A DNA stretch of 64,000 nucleotides from Nocardia blacklockiae (GCF_015477355.1 NZ_JADLRJ010000001.1:434001-498000), one strand, 5' to 3'; positions 52,838 to 62,103 are shown, numbered from the stretch's first letter. The notes: generated by a model not told the origin, from the letters alone. Numbers and translations: made by a program.

Positions 52838-53097
52838 TGACGGCCGCGACCGTGCTCGCCTACAAACAGATGCCGGCCGACGTGGTCGAGCCCGTCATGC
52901 AGCTCATCAACTGGCTGCTGTGGGTGGTACTGCTGTTCTGCCTGGCCTGGATGATCATCTCGGCCGGCCGGCTGTGGTCGGCCATGCGCGACGACATGGC
53001 CGTGAACGACGCCTCGCACGGCATCGTGATGAGCCTGATCGGCGCGGTCGTGGCGAGTTCGGCGAGCGCGATCGCCCTGACCCTGCTGCCGACGTGA
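52837..53097 (+). CDS. Second small two-helix membrane protein of the operon
   Basis: 86 residues. Helices at about 23-43 (LINWLLWVVLLFCLAWMIISAG) and 63-84 (IVMSLIGAVVASSASAIALTLL) flank a charged loop (MRDDMAVNDAS). Its shape resembles the preceding protein, and the second helix is again rich in Ala, Ser and Gly, so it may be a diverged paralogue or a second pilin-like subunit. Confidence 0.55.
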   Translation: MTAATVLAYKQMPADVVEPVMQLINWLLWVVLLFCLAWMIISAGRLWSAMRDDMAVNDASHGIVMSLIGAVVASSASAIALTLLPT

Positions 53098-53109
53098 ACG
53101 GTTGAGCCC

Positions 53110-53751
53110 ATGACATCGGCCGAGATCGACCCCGCCGCGCACACCGAACGCATCCGCCGAGCCGCCGCGGGCGTGCTCGGTGTCGCCGTACTGGCGACCG
53201 GATGCGGCGCGGGCGGCGGTGCGTCGCATCCGGATCCGGCGCGCCCGCCCAGCGGTGTGCGCTGGCAGCCGTACCAGGGCGTCGCCCTGCCGGTGACCGA
53301 TCAGGGCCCCCGCGACGACCGGGACGGCGCCGCCACCGGCTTCGCCCACACCCCGTCGGGCGCGGCGGTCGCGGCCATCACCCACACCGTGCGGCTGTCG
53401 GTGGCCACCGACAGCCAGTGGTCGTCGGTGGTCGCGCGCGAACTCGTGCCGGGCCCGGCCCGCGACGAGTGGGCCGTCGCCCGCGTGCAGCTCTCGATCA
53501 CCGGTCCCGCGGCGCGGCAGTACGCGCCGCGGGTGCTCGGCTACCGCGTCACCGCCTATACCCAGGACAGATCGAACGTGGACGTCTACACCGAATACTC
53601 CGACGGCTCGCGCGCGGTGAATCACACCACCGTCGAATGGTTCGGGGAGGACTGGAGGTTACGCCTGCCCGAACCGGACGCCACCGCGCGCCCGGTCGAT
53701 GCCGTCGATCGAGTTCCCCCCGACATCGTGACCCTGGAGGCCCCGGCATGA
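53110..53751 (+). CDS. Extracytoplasmic (lipo)protein, first of three paralogues
   Basis: 213 residues. A hydrophobic N-terminal segment ends in LATGC (Cys32), a possible lipobox, or it serves as a membrane anchor. The external domain holds the motif GFAHTPSGAAVAA (77-89), shared with the next two larger genes. The likely fold is the NTF2-like domain of VirB8/TcpC, which occurs as repeats or separate proteins in Gram-positive conjugation systems; this fold is inferred. It overlaps the following micro-ORF by ATGA. Confidence 0.65.
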   Translation: MTSAEIDPAAHTERIRRAAAGVLGVAVLATGCGAGGGASHPDPARPPSGVRWQPYQGVALPVTDQGPRDDRDGAATGFAHTPSGAAVAAITHTVRLSVATDSQWSSVVARELVPGPARDEWAVARVQLSITGPAARQYAPRVLGYRVTAYTQDRSNVDVYTEYSDGSRAVNHTTVEWFGEDWRLRLPEPDATARPVDAVDRVPPDIVTLEAPA

Positions 53752-53831
53752 GAGAGCGCAGCGCGCGAATCCTCGGCGCGACCGTGCCGCCGGCCGGGCC
53801 GGCGCCGAACCGCGGTGCGGGGGCGCCATGA
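53748..53831 (+). CDS. 27-residue micro-ORF coupled at both ends
   Basis: ATG 53748 overlaps the upstream stop (ATGA), and its own stop (53829-53831) overlaps the next start at 53828 (ATGA). The peptide MRERSARILGATVPPAGPAP... has no known motif. Its perfect double overlap keeps ribosomes moving between two paralogous genes. It may exist only for coupling. Confidence 0.4.
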   Translation: MRERSARILGATVPPAGPAPNRGAGAP

Positions 53832-54679
53832 GCGAGAAGAGCGCGACCCGAACCTATTCCGCCGACGAGCGCGGCATGTCGTTCGGCGTCATCGCCTCCG
53901 CCGCGGTGCTGGCGCTGATCGTGGTCGTGGGGGTGTTCATGTACGTCGGGCGGGGCGATTCGGGCGGCGACAAGCCCGCGGAGCCGCTGCCGTCCCCGGC
54001 CGCCGGCACCGGGTCCACCGGCGCCACCGGCTTCGCCGCGCCCCAGGTCGATCTGTTCGGCCGCCGCGTGGACGTGCCGAACAACCCTGCCGGACAACCG
54101 CTCTCGCAGGATCCGTCCAAGGAGAAGAGTCCCACCGACGACGACTGGCTGACCGCCGCCCCGGCCGGCACCACCGAGCCGCGCGGCTGGCAGCGGGTCT
54201 ACGGCGCCTCGGTCCCGTTCTCCACCAGCGACGGTCCCGCGCGCCTGGACGAACAGGGCCTGGCCGTCGGGTACTCGCACACCCCGCAGGGCGCGGCGCT
54301 GGCCGCGGCGCAGATCACCTACCGCCTCAACGCGCGCCCGGCCGACCGGGCCTTGTACACCGCGCAGGTGCGGGTGTCCGACCAGCAGCTCGCCGCCTAC
54401 GACAAGGCGCTGCGCGCCGGGAAGCTGCCGCAGCAGCAGCCGGAGCGGATCACCAAGTACCTGGTGGCCCCGGACGCGTTCAAGGTCGAGAACTACGCCG
54501 ACGACATGGCCATCGTGCGGCTGGCCGCGCGCGGCCCGGTGAACGACGGCAAGCAGGTGTGGGCGGCGATCCGGCTGGTCATGGTGTGGGACGCGGGGGA
54601 CTGGCGGCTCAAGCCGACCGAGGCCAACGGCTCGCCCGCCGAGTACATCGACTCGATCGCGGGGTGGACGCGATGGTGA
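53828..54679 (+). CDS. VirB8/TcpC-like extracytoplasmic protein, second paralogue
   Basis: 283 residues. A short cytoplasmic end, one membrane helix (about 18-40) and a long external part. Motifs VDLFGRRVDVP (74-84) and GYSHTPQGAALAA (148-160) recur in the third paralogue. The C-terminal half (VWAAIRLVMVWDAGDWRLKPTEA) looks like the beta-sheet part of an NTF2-like domain as in TcpC/VirB8. The stop overlaps the next start (ATGGTGA). Confidence 0.7.
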   Translation: MSEKSATRTYSADERGMSFGVIASAAVLALIVVVGVFMYVGRGDSGGDKPAEPLPSPAAGTGSTGATGFAAPQVDLFGRRVDVPNNPAGQPLSQDPSKEKSPTDDDWLTAAPAGTTEPRGWQRVYGASVPFSTSDGPARLDEQGLAVGYSHTPQGAALAAAQITYRLNARPADRALYTAQVRVSDQQLAAYDKALRAGKLPQQQPERITKYLVAPDAFKVENYADDMAIVRLAARGPVNDGKQVWAAIRLVMVWDAGDWRLKPTEANGSPAEYIDSIAGWTRW

Positions 54680-55512
54680 GCGGACCGGGTGGCGGACCCT
54701 CACTGCGCCTGCTGGGTTTCGCGGCGGTGCTGACGGTGGCGCTCGCGGTGACGGTGACGGTGGTGACGACGCGGCGGGAGAGTGCGGCCCCGGCGGCGGG
54801 CGGCGCGCCGCGCCCGGTGGTGAGCACCAGCGCGGTGGCCGAGCCCGCCGCGGCCGGCTTCGGCGCACCGGACCGGGACCTGTTCGGCCGCCGCGTCGAC
54901 ATCCCGGACGACCCTGCGGGACAAGCGCTTCCGCAGGAACCGGCGGCCCGGCAGCGGCCCGGCGACCCGCGGTGGCAGACCGCCGCGCCCGCCCCGGCGC
55001 GGGGTGCGGGCGTGTGGCAGCGGATCTTCGGCGGCCCGGTGGTGCGCTTCTCCGGCTCCGACGGCCCGGCCCGGATCGAGGGCCGGGCGGCGGTGGGGTT
55101 CGCCCACACGCCGCAGGGTGCGGTGCTGGCCGCGGAACAGCACTTCTGGCGTACCAACGCCAATCCGACCGATCGCGAACTGCTGCTGCGGCTCGTGGCG
55201 GTGTCTCCGGAGTACCTGGCCGAATACGATCGGCAGGTGGCCGCGGGCAAGGTGTCCGCGCACCTGCCCGAGAAGTTGACACCGCTGCTCTACGCCTCGG
55301 ACGCCTTTCGCGTGGACAGTTACACCGACGAGCGTGCGGTGGTCGAATTCGCAAGGAAGGCAAGAGAAGTCATCGATGGCCAACCGACATGGGTGGGCAT
55401 GCGTCTTGCGGTCGTCCGGCGTGACGACGAGTGGAAGTTGACGGCTGTGGACGGGCAACAACTGGTCCGGATCGATTCACTGCGAAGCATCGAGGGGTGG
55501 ACGACATGGTGA
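54673..55512 (+). CDS. VirB8/TcpC-like extracytoplasmic protein, third paralogue
   Basis: 279 residues. Membrane helix at about 13-32, then the shared RDLFGRRVDIP (68-78) and GFAHTPQGAVLAA (142-154), and the same ending pattern (WVGMRLAVVRRDDEWKLTAVDG). Both this gene and its upstream neighbour end in a Trp-rich GWT(R/T)W. It is clearly a tandem duplicate of the gene at 53828 but well diverged. The same ATGGTGA junction joins it to the next gene. Confidence 0.7.
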   Translation: MVSGPGGGPSLRLLGFAAVLTVALAVTVTVVTTRRESAAPAAGGAPRPVVSTSAVAEPAAAGFGAPDRDLFGRRVDIPDDPAGQALPQEPAARQRPGDPRWQTAAPAPARGAGVWQRIFGGPVVRFSGSDGPARIEGRAAVGFAHTPQGAVLAAEQHFWRTNANPTDRELLLRLVAVSPEYLAEYDRQVAAGKVSAHLPEKLTPLLYASDAFRVDSYTDERAVVEFARKAREVIDGQPTWVGMRLAVVRRDDEWKLTAVDGQQLVRIDSLRSIEGWTTW

Positions 55513-56984
55513 GGCGTCTCGTCACGATCCTTGCGGTCGTGTTCACCGTCATGGTCGCGACACCGACGGTGGCCTACGGCCAGCAATACGGTTTCGACCC
55601 GGCGTGCAACGAGATCCACGACGATCTCGACGGTCTCGGCCTGCCCGGCATCTCCCTCGGGGACGCCGCCTCGGCCGCGTGCAAGGCGGGCAACGCCGCC
55701 ACCCACCCGGGTGACGCCGCGAGCGCGGTGCGCGACAAGGCGTGGGACTCCACCTTCGGCAAGGTGGTCGACTCGCTGATGAACGGGCTCGGGCAGGCGC
55801 TGATCCTGGCGCTGACCTTCTGGATGAAGGTGCCCAACGAACGCATCAGCGACGGCGGCGCGCTGTTCCAGAAGATCAACGACTACACCTATCAAGCGCA
55901 GATACTGCTACTCATGGTGTCGGTGATCCTGTCCGGCGCCAGATTGGCGGAGGCGCGCAGAGGCGCGGCGCTGAACGAGGCGGGTGAGTCGTTCCGGATG
56001 TTCGCCCGGGTGGTGTTCAGTTCCTGGATGCTGGGCGCGGTCATCGTGGCGGGCACCCAGGCCTCGGACCGCTTCTCCGCCTGGGTGATTCAGGACGCCA
56101 CCGACGGCAACGCCAAGAACATCGCCGAGTTCATGGTGAAAACCGCGAAGCTGCAGGCGTTCTCGCCGGGCCTGGTGCTGATCATCGCGGTGGTCGGCCT
56201 GCTGGGCGCGCTGGCGCAGATCGTGCTGGCCATCGTGCGGCAGGGGCTGCTGGTGGTGGCGGCGGGCATGCTGCCGCTGGCGGCCGCGGCGTCGGGCACC
56301 GGCATGGGCAAACAGTCCTATCCGAAGCTGCTGAGCTGGATCATCGCGTTCATGCTGTGGAAACCGGTGGCCGCGATCGTGTACATGATCGCGTTCATCG
56401 CGGTGGGCAATACCGACGAGCTGACCTCCACCGCCGGGTTGCCCGACGCCGAGCAGGCCCAGCGCATGCTGGTCGCGATCGTGCTGCTGTGCAGCGTGGC
56501 GTTCGTGCTGCCCGCGCTGATGCGCCTGGTCGCGCCGACGGTCGCGATGATCGGCACCGGCGGTTCGGGTCTGGGCGCCACCGGCGGCGTGCTGCTGGGC
56601 GCCGCGGCGCTGGGCGCGGTGGGCACCAAGGCGGTCGGGGTGCGCAGCACCGCCTCGGCGGGCGCACCCGGGTACGTCGGCCGCGGCGGCGGGCAGCGTC
56701 CGCCCGGCGGCACCGGCCCGCGCGGTGGCGGCGGCGGTGGCCCGCGGCCGGTCCCGCCGCGGGGTCGCGGCGGCGGTGGCGGCACGGCCGCGAATCCCGC
56801 GGGCAGCCCGCGCGGTTCGGCTCCCGCGCCGTCGAGCACCGCGTCGCGGGCGATGAACCGGATCGCCACCGCCCGGGCCGCGAGCGGCGGCCTGAACCGG
56901 GCCGACGCCGCCATGGGTGACGTCGCCGGCGACCGCTGGGCCAACCGCTCACCCGACCTCGGCAGGAGCACCATTCCGCGATGA
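55506..56984 (+). CDS. VirB6/TrbL-like polytopic membrane protein
   Basis: 492 residues. A signal peptide (LVTILAVVFTVMVATPTVAYG) and a short external part with two cysteines (PACNEIHD, AACKAG) precede six or so membrane helices between residues 90 and 380 (for example LVLIIAVVGLLGALAQIVLAIV, LLSWIIAFMLWKPVAAIVYMIAFI). The ~100-residue C-terminal tail is Gly/Pro/Arg-rich and disordered. This matches TrbL/VirB6-type channel proteins of actinobacterial conjugative elements. It overlaps the next gene by ATGA. Confidence 0.8.
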   Translation: MVRRLVTILAVVFTVMVATPTVAYGQQYGFDPACNEIHDDLDGLGLPGISLGDAASAACKAGNAATHPGDAASAVRDKAWDSTFGKVVDSLMNGLGQALILALTFWMKVPNERISDGGALFQKINDYTYQAQILLLMVSVILSGARLAEARRGAALNEAGESFRMFARVVFSSWMLGAVIVAGTQASDRFSAWVIQDATDGNAKNIAEFMVKTAKLQAFSPGLVLIIAVVGLLGALAQIVLAIVRQGLLVVAAGMLPLAAAASGTGMGKQSYPKLLSWIIAFMLWKPVAAIVYMIAFIAVGNTDELTSTAGLPDAEQAQRMLVAIVLLCSVAFVLPALMRLVAPTVAMIGTGGSGLGATGGVLLGAAALGAVGTKAVGVRSTASAGAPGYVGRGGGQRPPGGTGPRGGGGGGPRPVPPRGRGGGGGTAANPAGSPRGSAPAPSSTASRAMNRIATARAASGGLNRADAAMGDVAGDRWANRSPDLGRSTIPR

Positions 56985-58474
56985 CGACCACCGACACCAC
57001 CTACGAGCGGCGTTCGTACGGTTTGTGGCAGAAGCCCCGCAGCGCAGGCCTTTTCGGGCTGCGCTGGGGGGAGACGGTGCTGGGCTTCGTGGTCGTCATC
57101 GCGGCGTTGCTGACGGCTCTGACCGCGGGCCCGAAACCGGCGTTCTTCGTCGCCGGCATCGGCGCGGTCGTGATGGTTCCACTGGTGTGGCGGACGGGGG
57201 GCCGCTCCGGATACGAGACGGGATTGATGATGTTCCATTGGTTGCGCGGTCGCAGCAGGGGCGAGCACGTCTACCGCGGCGGCCGATTCTCCCGCGTCCC
57301 CGGCGGGGTGGCGCGGCTGCCCGGCCTGATGGCGCCGTCGAAGCTGTACGAGGGCATCGACGCGGGCGGCTACAGCTTCGGCATGATCCACCTGCCGCAG
57401 TTCGCCCAGTACACGGTGGTGCTGCGGGCCTGGCCGCAAGGGCACGAGGCGGTGGACCAGCCGGTCATCGATCGCTGGGTGGCGGCGTGGGGCACCTTCC
57501 TGGCCTCGCTCGGCCAGACCTCCGACATCATCGCCGTGGTCCCGGTGATCGACACCGTGCCCGAGACCGGCAACCGGCTGCTCACCGAGGTGTCCACGAT
57601 CACCCGCGCGGACGCCCCGGACCTGGCGCAGCAGGTGATGTTCGAGCTGGCCACCGAATTGCCGCAGGAGCGGGTGCAACTGCTGCCGCGGGTGGCGATC
57701 ACGTTCAAGGCCACCACCGCCGAGCGCCGCAAGAACCCGGCGGAGGAGGCGGTCGAGATCGGCCGCCGGCTGCCCGGCATCTGCGCGGCGCTGGCCGAGG
57801 CGGGCGTGCGCGCGCAGCCGATGTCGGCCGACGAGGTGATCGGATTCATCCGCCGCAGTTACGATCCCGCGTCGCAAGCCGATCTCGAGGTGTCGGTCGG
57901 CGAGCCGGGCGGGCACGGCCTGGACTGGGCCGACGCGGGCCCGATCTCGCACGAGGAGCGCTGGGACCACTTCCTGCACGACGGCGGCCGCTCGGTCACC
58001 TGGGAGATGGACACCGCGCCCGAGGGCGCGGTCGACGAGCGGGTGCTGCAGCGCCTGCTGGCGCCGAATCCCGAGGTGCCACGCAAGCGGATCGCGATCG
58101 TGTACCGCCCGCATTCGGCGGCCGACGCCGCCGAGATCGTCGACGACGACTACAAGAACGCGCTCGTCGCGCAGCAGAGCGAGCGCGGCGTCGTGTCGGC
58201 GTCGGCGACGCTGCGGGTGGGCGCCACCCAGCAGGCCCGCGAGGAGCAGGCCCGGGGTCACGGCGTGACCCGCTTCGGGGCGCTGGTGACCATCACCGAA
58301 CCCCTGCGCGGCGACCTGCCGCGGATCGAGGCCATCACCCGCGACCTGTCCACGCAGGCGCGGCTGAAGATCCGGCGGTGCTACCGCTACCAGGCGGCGG
58401 CCTTCGCGGCCTCGCTCGGCTGCGGCGTCATCCTGCCGGAGCACGCGACCATTCCGAAAGCATTGGCGGGCTGA
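56981..58474 (+). CDS. SCO6880-family protein (VirB3/PrgI-like, split VirB4 N-terminus)
   Basis: 497 residues. YERRSYGLWQKPRSAGLFGLRWGETVLGF leads into two adjacent membrane helices (about 31-47 and 51-68), as in PrgI/VirB3-type proteins. The large soluble part has RGGRFSRVPGGVARLPGL and the terminal RRCYRYQAAAFAASLGCGVILPEHATIP typical of the SCO6880 family, which accompanies VirB4-type ATPases in actinobacteria. It has no nucleotide-binding motif of its own. The next gene's ATP-binding domain complements it. Confidence 0.85.
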   Translation: MTTTDTTYERRSYGLWQKPRSAGLFGLRWGETVLGFVVVIAALLTALTAGPKPAFFVAGIGAVVMVPLVWRTGGRSGYETGLMMFHWLRGRSRGEHVYRGGRFSRVPGGVARLPGLMAPSKLYEGIDAGGYSFGMIHLPQFAQYTVVLRAWPQGHEAVDQPVIDRWVAAWGTFLASLGQTSDIIAVVPVIDTVPETGNRLLTEVSTITRADAPDLAQQVMFELATELPQERVQLLPRVAITFKATTAERRKNPAEEAVEIGRRLPGICAALAEAGVRAQPMSADEVIGFIRRSYDPASQADLEVSVGEPGGHGLDWADAGPISHEERWDHFLHDGGRSVTWEMDTAPEGAVDERVLQRLLAPNPEVPRKRIAIVYRPHSAADAAEIVDDDYKNALVAQQSERGVVSASATLRVGATQQAREEQARGHGVTRFGALVTITEPLRGDLPRIEAITRDLSTQARLKIRRCYRYQAAAFAASLGCGVILPEHATIPKALAG

Positions 58475-58558
58475 GTGCACGCGGCGAGCGAACCGAGAAC
58501 ACAGGGCGCCGCGCGCACGAGGGAGCCGAGTGCCGGCGAGGCGGAGGAGTGAGCGTTC

Positions 58559-61500
58559 ATGGCAGGTGAGCACGAGCCACCGGTCCGGTCGCGCGGCGAG
58601 CCGCCGCGCTACCGCGAGCGGGTGGTGGACCCGGAGAACCCGGTGCCCGCGCGGCGGAACACGCGGCGCGGTCGTGGGGACGAGTGGGAACTCGAGGCGT
58701 ACACGCCCGGCGAGCCCGACTCGGCCGACTGGCCTGCCGACTGGGACGAGGTCCCGATGCGCCCCGTGCGCCGCCGTGCCCCCGGGGAACCGGGACAGGG
58801 CGCGGCGGCGGAGTCCGGCCGCCGCGGCCGGATCGGCCGGGAGACAGGCGAATCCCGCACCGCGCGCGCCGAAGCGCGCCACCCCGTCGGCAGCACGGAC
58901 CAGGGCCGCACCGCCCGTTCGGGCGACCCCGACGCGACCTCCTCCCGCGGCGACCGTCGCGAGGTGGCCCGCAGGTCCGCCGACGCCCGGGAATCCCGCG
59001 GCGCCCGTGCGGAATACGACACCCGAGCCGAACCGTCCCGCCCCCTCGACGACCCGCGCGCCGAGACCCGCGGCGAGGACCGCGACCGAACCGCCGGAAA
59101 ACGCTCGGCCCGAGTGGAATTCGAGGGCCCGAGCCGCCCCGACACCGAACCGGAACGACACCACGGCAGAAAACCGGCACGAGGCACCGACCGCCGAGCC
59201 ACGACCCCCCGCCGCCCGCACGAAACCCCCACCGCACAAGCGAATTCGCCCGCCACGAACCCGGACACCACCCCCGCGCCACCCTCCACCACCACCCGCG
59301 GAACCTCGGATGCCCGAACGGGCGACGCCGAACCCCCTGTCCCCGTGCGTGACTCGTCCCGCCACGAGATCGGTGATCCCGCCTCGGTGGCAGCCGACGA
59401 CACCGCGCGCGAGGCTTCCCACAACACCACGTCCGCTGCCGACTCCGTCACGGGCACAAGTGCTTCGGCGCGACTCGCGCTCGAGTCCGGTGAGTCCGCG
59501 CGTGTGGAATCGCGGGTTCCGGCTACGCATGAGCGCGGGTCGGCGGAGTCGGCCGGGAACGTCCCGGCGGCGGGCGTGGGTGAGCGAACCGGGCAAGACG
59601 ACCGCGCGAGGCGGGAGACGGCTGTGGACCGAGTAGATCGAGAGAATCCGGAAGCGGTAGGCGGCAACGGGTTAGCCGACGCGCCTGCCGCGGAGCGCGC
59701 AGGGACGGGAGGAACGCCGCCCGAAACCGGCTACCCCCTGGATCCCCAGTGGGTGCAGGCCCCGTTGTCCGAGCCGTTGCGCGGCAACGGCGCGCCGCGC
59801 CGCCCGCTCGAGGGTGAGGCCGAATCCCGTTCCGGCGCAGCGCGGCGCGACGGTCGAGGTGGGGCTGGCCGTGCGGAGCACACCGACCGCAGAGGTGGTC
59901 GCCGGGAGCCGTCGGCGGGGGAGACCGCCGCTGCGCGCTCCGCGCAGCGCCGCCGTGCTTCGGACGACAAACCCGAGCGGCAGCGGCTGTCCGGGAGCGG
60001 GCGCGAGGCTTCGCGCGGGAACGGTCGCCGCGGCGAGCGTACCGGGCGCGGGGCGGGTGGGGAGGGGCTGGCGCATGCTCCTGTCCCGCCGCGCTTCTCG
60101 GGCTCCCGCACGAATACGCGCTCCGGGAAGCGGGGGTCGGCGCGGAATACCGGTGCGCGGCCGAAGAATCAGGGCCCCGCTCTGCTCGACGACGCCACCC
60201 GCGCCCGCTACGAGGCCATCGCCCGCGAGCGCGGCGGGCTGCGCGCGGCCTGGGCCGCCTTCCGCATCCGCACCGACGATCTGCGCCGGGCCAACGCCAT
60301 GGCCCGCTACGAGGCGATCGTCGAGGACGGCTTCGAGCGCGACGCCCAGCCGCTCACCGACCGAGGGTATATGGGCCCGGGCGGCGGCCGCATGAGCGTG
60401 GTCGGCCGCCCGGTCGAGTACCGCGCCACCACCGCGCAGGTCGCGGGCCTGTGGCCGTGGTCGGTCGGCGCGGGCGCGCCGCTGATCGGCACCCCGCTCG
60501 GCTCGCACCTGCACACCGGAGCCCCGGTCTGCTTCGACCCGATGAACTGGTTCATGCGCGGCAGTTTCATCACCGCGCCGAGCCTGTTCGTGCTGGGCCT
60601 CAACGGTTTCGGCAAGTCCTCGCTGGTGCGCCGCATCGTCCTCGGCGGTGTCGCGCAGGGCATCACGCCGCTGATCCTCGCCGACGTCAAACCCGACTAC
60701 CGCAAGATGGTGGAGATGGTCGGCGGCCAGGTCATCGACCTCGGCTACGGCCACGGCGTGCTGAACCCCCTCGCCGGCGGCGTGCTCGGCTCGATCGTGC
60801 CGCGCCTCGAGGACATGCCGGCGCTGAAACTGCAAGTGACGCAGGAACTCCGGGCCCGGCAGGTCACCCTCATCGCCGGTCTGGTCGAACTGGTCCGCGG
60901 CGCGCGGGTGCGCGACTACGAGGAGACGCTGATCTCCACCGCGCTGCGCATCCTCTACCGCGAGGGCAGCGGCTACACCCCCGACAATCCGCCGATCATG
61001 GAGAACCTCGCCGACGTGATCACCGGCGGCGGCCACGAGCTGATGCTCGACGCCGGCGCGGAGAGCCCCGAGGAGTACCACGAGGCGACCAAGGGCCTGC
61101 GCCGCTCGCTGCGCGCGCTGACCCAGGGCCCGTTCGGCGCGGTGTTCAACGGCCAGACCACCACCCCGATCGACACCTCGGCGGTGGCCGTCTGCATCGA
61201 CGTCTCGCACATCCCCAACGGCGACAAGAAACTCAAGGCCGCCGTCATGCTGGCCTGCTGGGCCGACGGATTCGCCTCGGTCGAGGCCGCGCACACCCTC
61301 GCCGACGCCAAACTCGGCCCGCAGCGCTACTTCCAGGTGGTGATGGACGAGCTGTGGCAGGTGCTCGGCCTCGGCGACTTCATGGTCGACCGCGTCGACG
61401 AGCTGACCCGACTACAGCGCGGCCTGGCCACCTCGCTGATCATGATCAGCCACACCATCAAGGACCTCCAGTCGCTCGGGTCCGAGGCGGCCATCGCCAA

Positions 61501-61858
61501 GGCGCTCGGCTTCCTGGAACGCGCGCGCGCCAAGATCTTCGGCGCGCTGCCGCCCGAGGAGATCAAGCGCCTGGACTCCACGATCCCATTCACCTCCGCC
61601 GAGGAGGAGATGGTCACCAGCTGGTCGGCGCCCCAAGCCCTGACCGGCGAGGCGCTCAAACCCGGGCAGGCCCGCCCGCCCGCACCGGGCACCGGCAAGT
61701 TCCTGCTCAAGATCGGCGAGGACCGCCGCCCGGGCATCCCGTTCCACATGGAGTTCACCGTGTCCGAGCGGGAGAGCGGAATCCACGAGACCAACCAGCG
61801 CTTCAGCGAGTTCACCGAATCCACGTCGCGGACCGGGGACGAGGGGAGCGCCGCGTGA
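58559..61858 (+). CDS. VirB4-type secretion ATPase with a ~540-residue disordered N-terminal extension
   Basis: 1099 residues. Residues 1 to about 540 are low-complexity, rich in Arg, Glu, Pro, Ala, Ser and Thr, with no folded motif. From about 545 the VirB4/TraC-like P-loop ATPase begins: Walker A GLNGFGKSS (680-688, Lys686), ILADVKPDYRKMVEMVGGQVIDLGYGHGVLNPL, Walker B VVMDELW (927-933, with D930 and E931), then SLIMISHTIKDL. Usual actinobacterial homologues are near 480-600 residues. ATG 58559 follows GGAGGAG by 10 bases. It would power assembly or substrate transfer. Confidence 0.85.
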   Translation: MAGEHEPPVRSRGEPPRYRERVVDPENPVPARRNTRRGRGDEWELEAYTPGEPDSADWPADWDEVPMRPVRRRAPGEPGQGAAAESGRRGRIGRETGESRTARAEARHPVGSTDQGRTARSGDPDATSSRGDRREVARRSADARESRGARAEYDTRAEPSRPLDDPRAETRGEDRDRTAGKRSARVEFEGPSRPDTEPERHHGRKPARGTDRRATTPRRPHETPTAQANSPATNPDTTPAPPSTTTRGTSDARTGDAEPPVPVRDSSRHEIGDPASVAADDTAREASHNTTSAADSVTGTSASARLALESGESARVESRVPATHERGSAESAGNVPAAGVGERTGQDDRARRETAVDRVDRENPEAVGGNGLADAPAAERAGTGGTPPETGYPLDPQWVQAPLSEPLRGNGAPRRPLEGEAESRSGAARRDGRGGAGRAEHTDRRGGRREPSAGETAAARSAQRRRASDDKPERQRLSGSGREASRGNGRRGERTGRGAGGEGLAHAPVPPRFSGSRTNTRSGKRGSARNTGARPKNQGPALLDDATRARYEAIARERGGLRAAWAAFRIRTDDLRRANAMARYEAIVEDGFERDAQPLTDRGYMGPGGGRMSVVGRPVEYRATTAQVAGLWPWSVGAGAPLIGTPLGSHLHTGAPVCFDPMNWFMRGSFITAPSLFVLGLNGFGKSSLVRRIVLGGVAQGITPLILADVKPDYRKMVEMVGGQVIDLGYGHGVLNPLAGGVLGSIVPRLEDMPALKLQVTQELRARQVTLIAGLVELVRGARVRDYEETLISTALRILYREGSGYTPDNPPIMENLADVITGGGHELMLDAGAESPEEYHEATKGLRRSLRALTQGPFGAVFNGQTTTPIDTSAVAVCIDVSHIPNGDKKLKAAVMLACWADGFASVEAAHTLADAKLGPQRYFQVVMDELWQVLGLGDFMVDRVDELTRLQRGLATSLIMISHTIKDLQSLGSEAAIAKALGFLERARAKIFGALPPEEIKRLDSTIPFTSAEEEMVTSWSAPQALTGEALKPGQARPPAPGTGKFLLKIGEDRRPGIPFHMEFTVSERESGIHETNQRFSEFTESTSRTGDEGSAA

Positions 61859-62103
61859 GGCGGGGTGCGGTCGCCGCCGCGGCAGGGTCGCCGGGCGGTG
61901 GCGTGCACCCCTCCGCCACCGCGCGCCGGCGCCGGCCGGCCGCGCGGCCGCCGGGGAACGGGCCGGGCGCGCAGCGTGGTGCGCACGGTTGCCGGCAGGT
62001 CGGGGAAGACAGCCGGTTCGGGCCTGAGCCGAGCCGCGAAACGGCTGTGCCGCAACACTATTCGCTCAGTCGGCTGCCGAGCATCGGGAGGTTCGTCGGA
62101 TGA
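61855..62103 (+). CDS. 82-residue Arg-rich ORF coupled at both ends
   Basis: GTG 61855 overlaps the VirB4 stop (GTGA), and its own stop overlaps the next start at 62100 (ATGA). The product is basic and Arg/Pro/Gly-rich with no recognised motif, ending in HYSLSRLPSIGRFVG. The double overlap favours translation, but the composition is also what a non-coding GC-rich frame gives. Confidence 0.4.
   Translation: MRRGAVAAAAGSPGGGVHPSATARRRRPAARPPGNGPGAQRGAHGCRQVGEDSRFGPEPSRETAVPQHYSLSRLPSIGRFVG

Noticed and set aside
58475-58552. A 25-codon GTG-initiated ORF between the SCO6880 and VirB4 genes
   Set aside because: It does not overlap the upstream stop, has no binding site of its own, and the VirB4 gene has a good independent GGAGGAG site.
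56318-59596. A 1092-codon open frame on the minus strand opposite the VirB6, SCO6880 and VirB4 genes
   Set aside because: No motif or ribosome binding site; it mirrors the low-complexity VirB4 extension and clearly coding forward genes.
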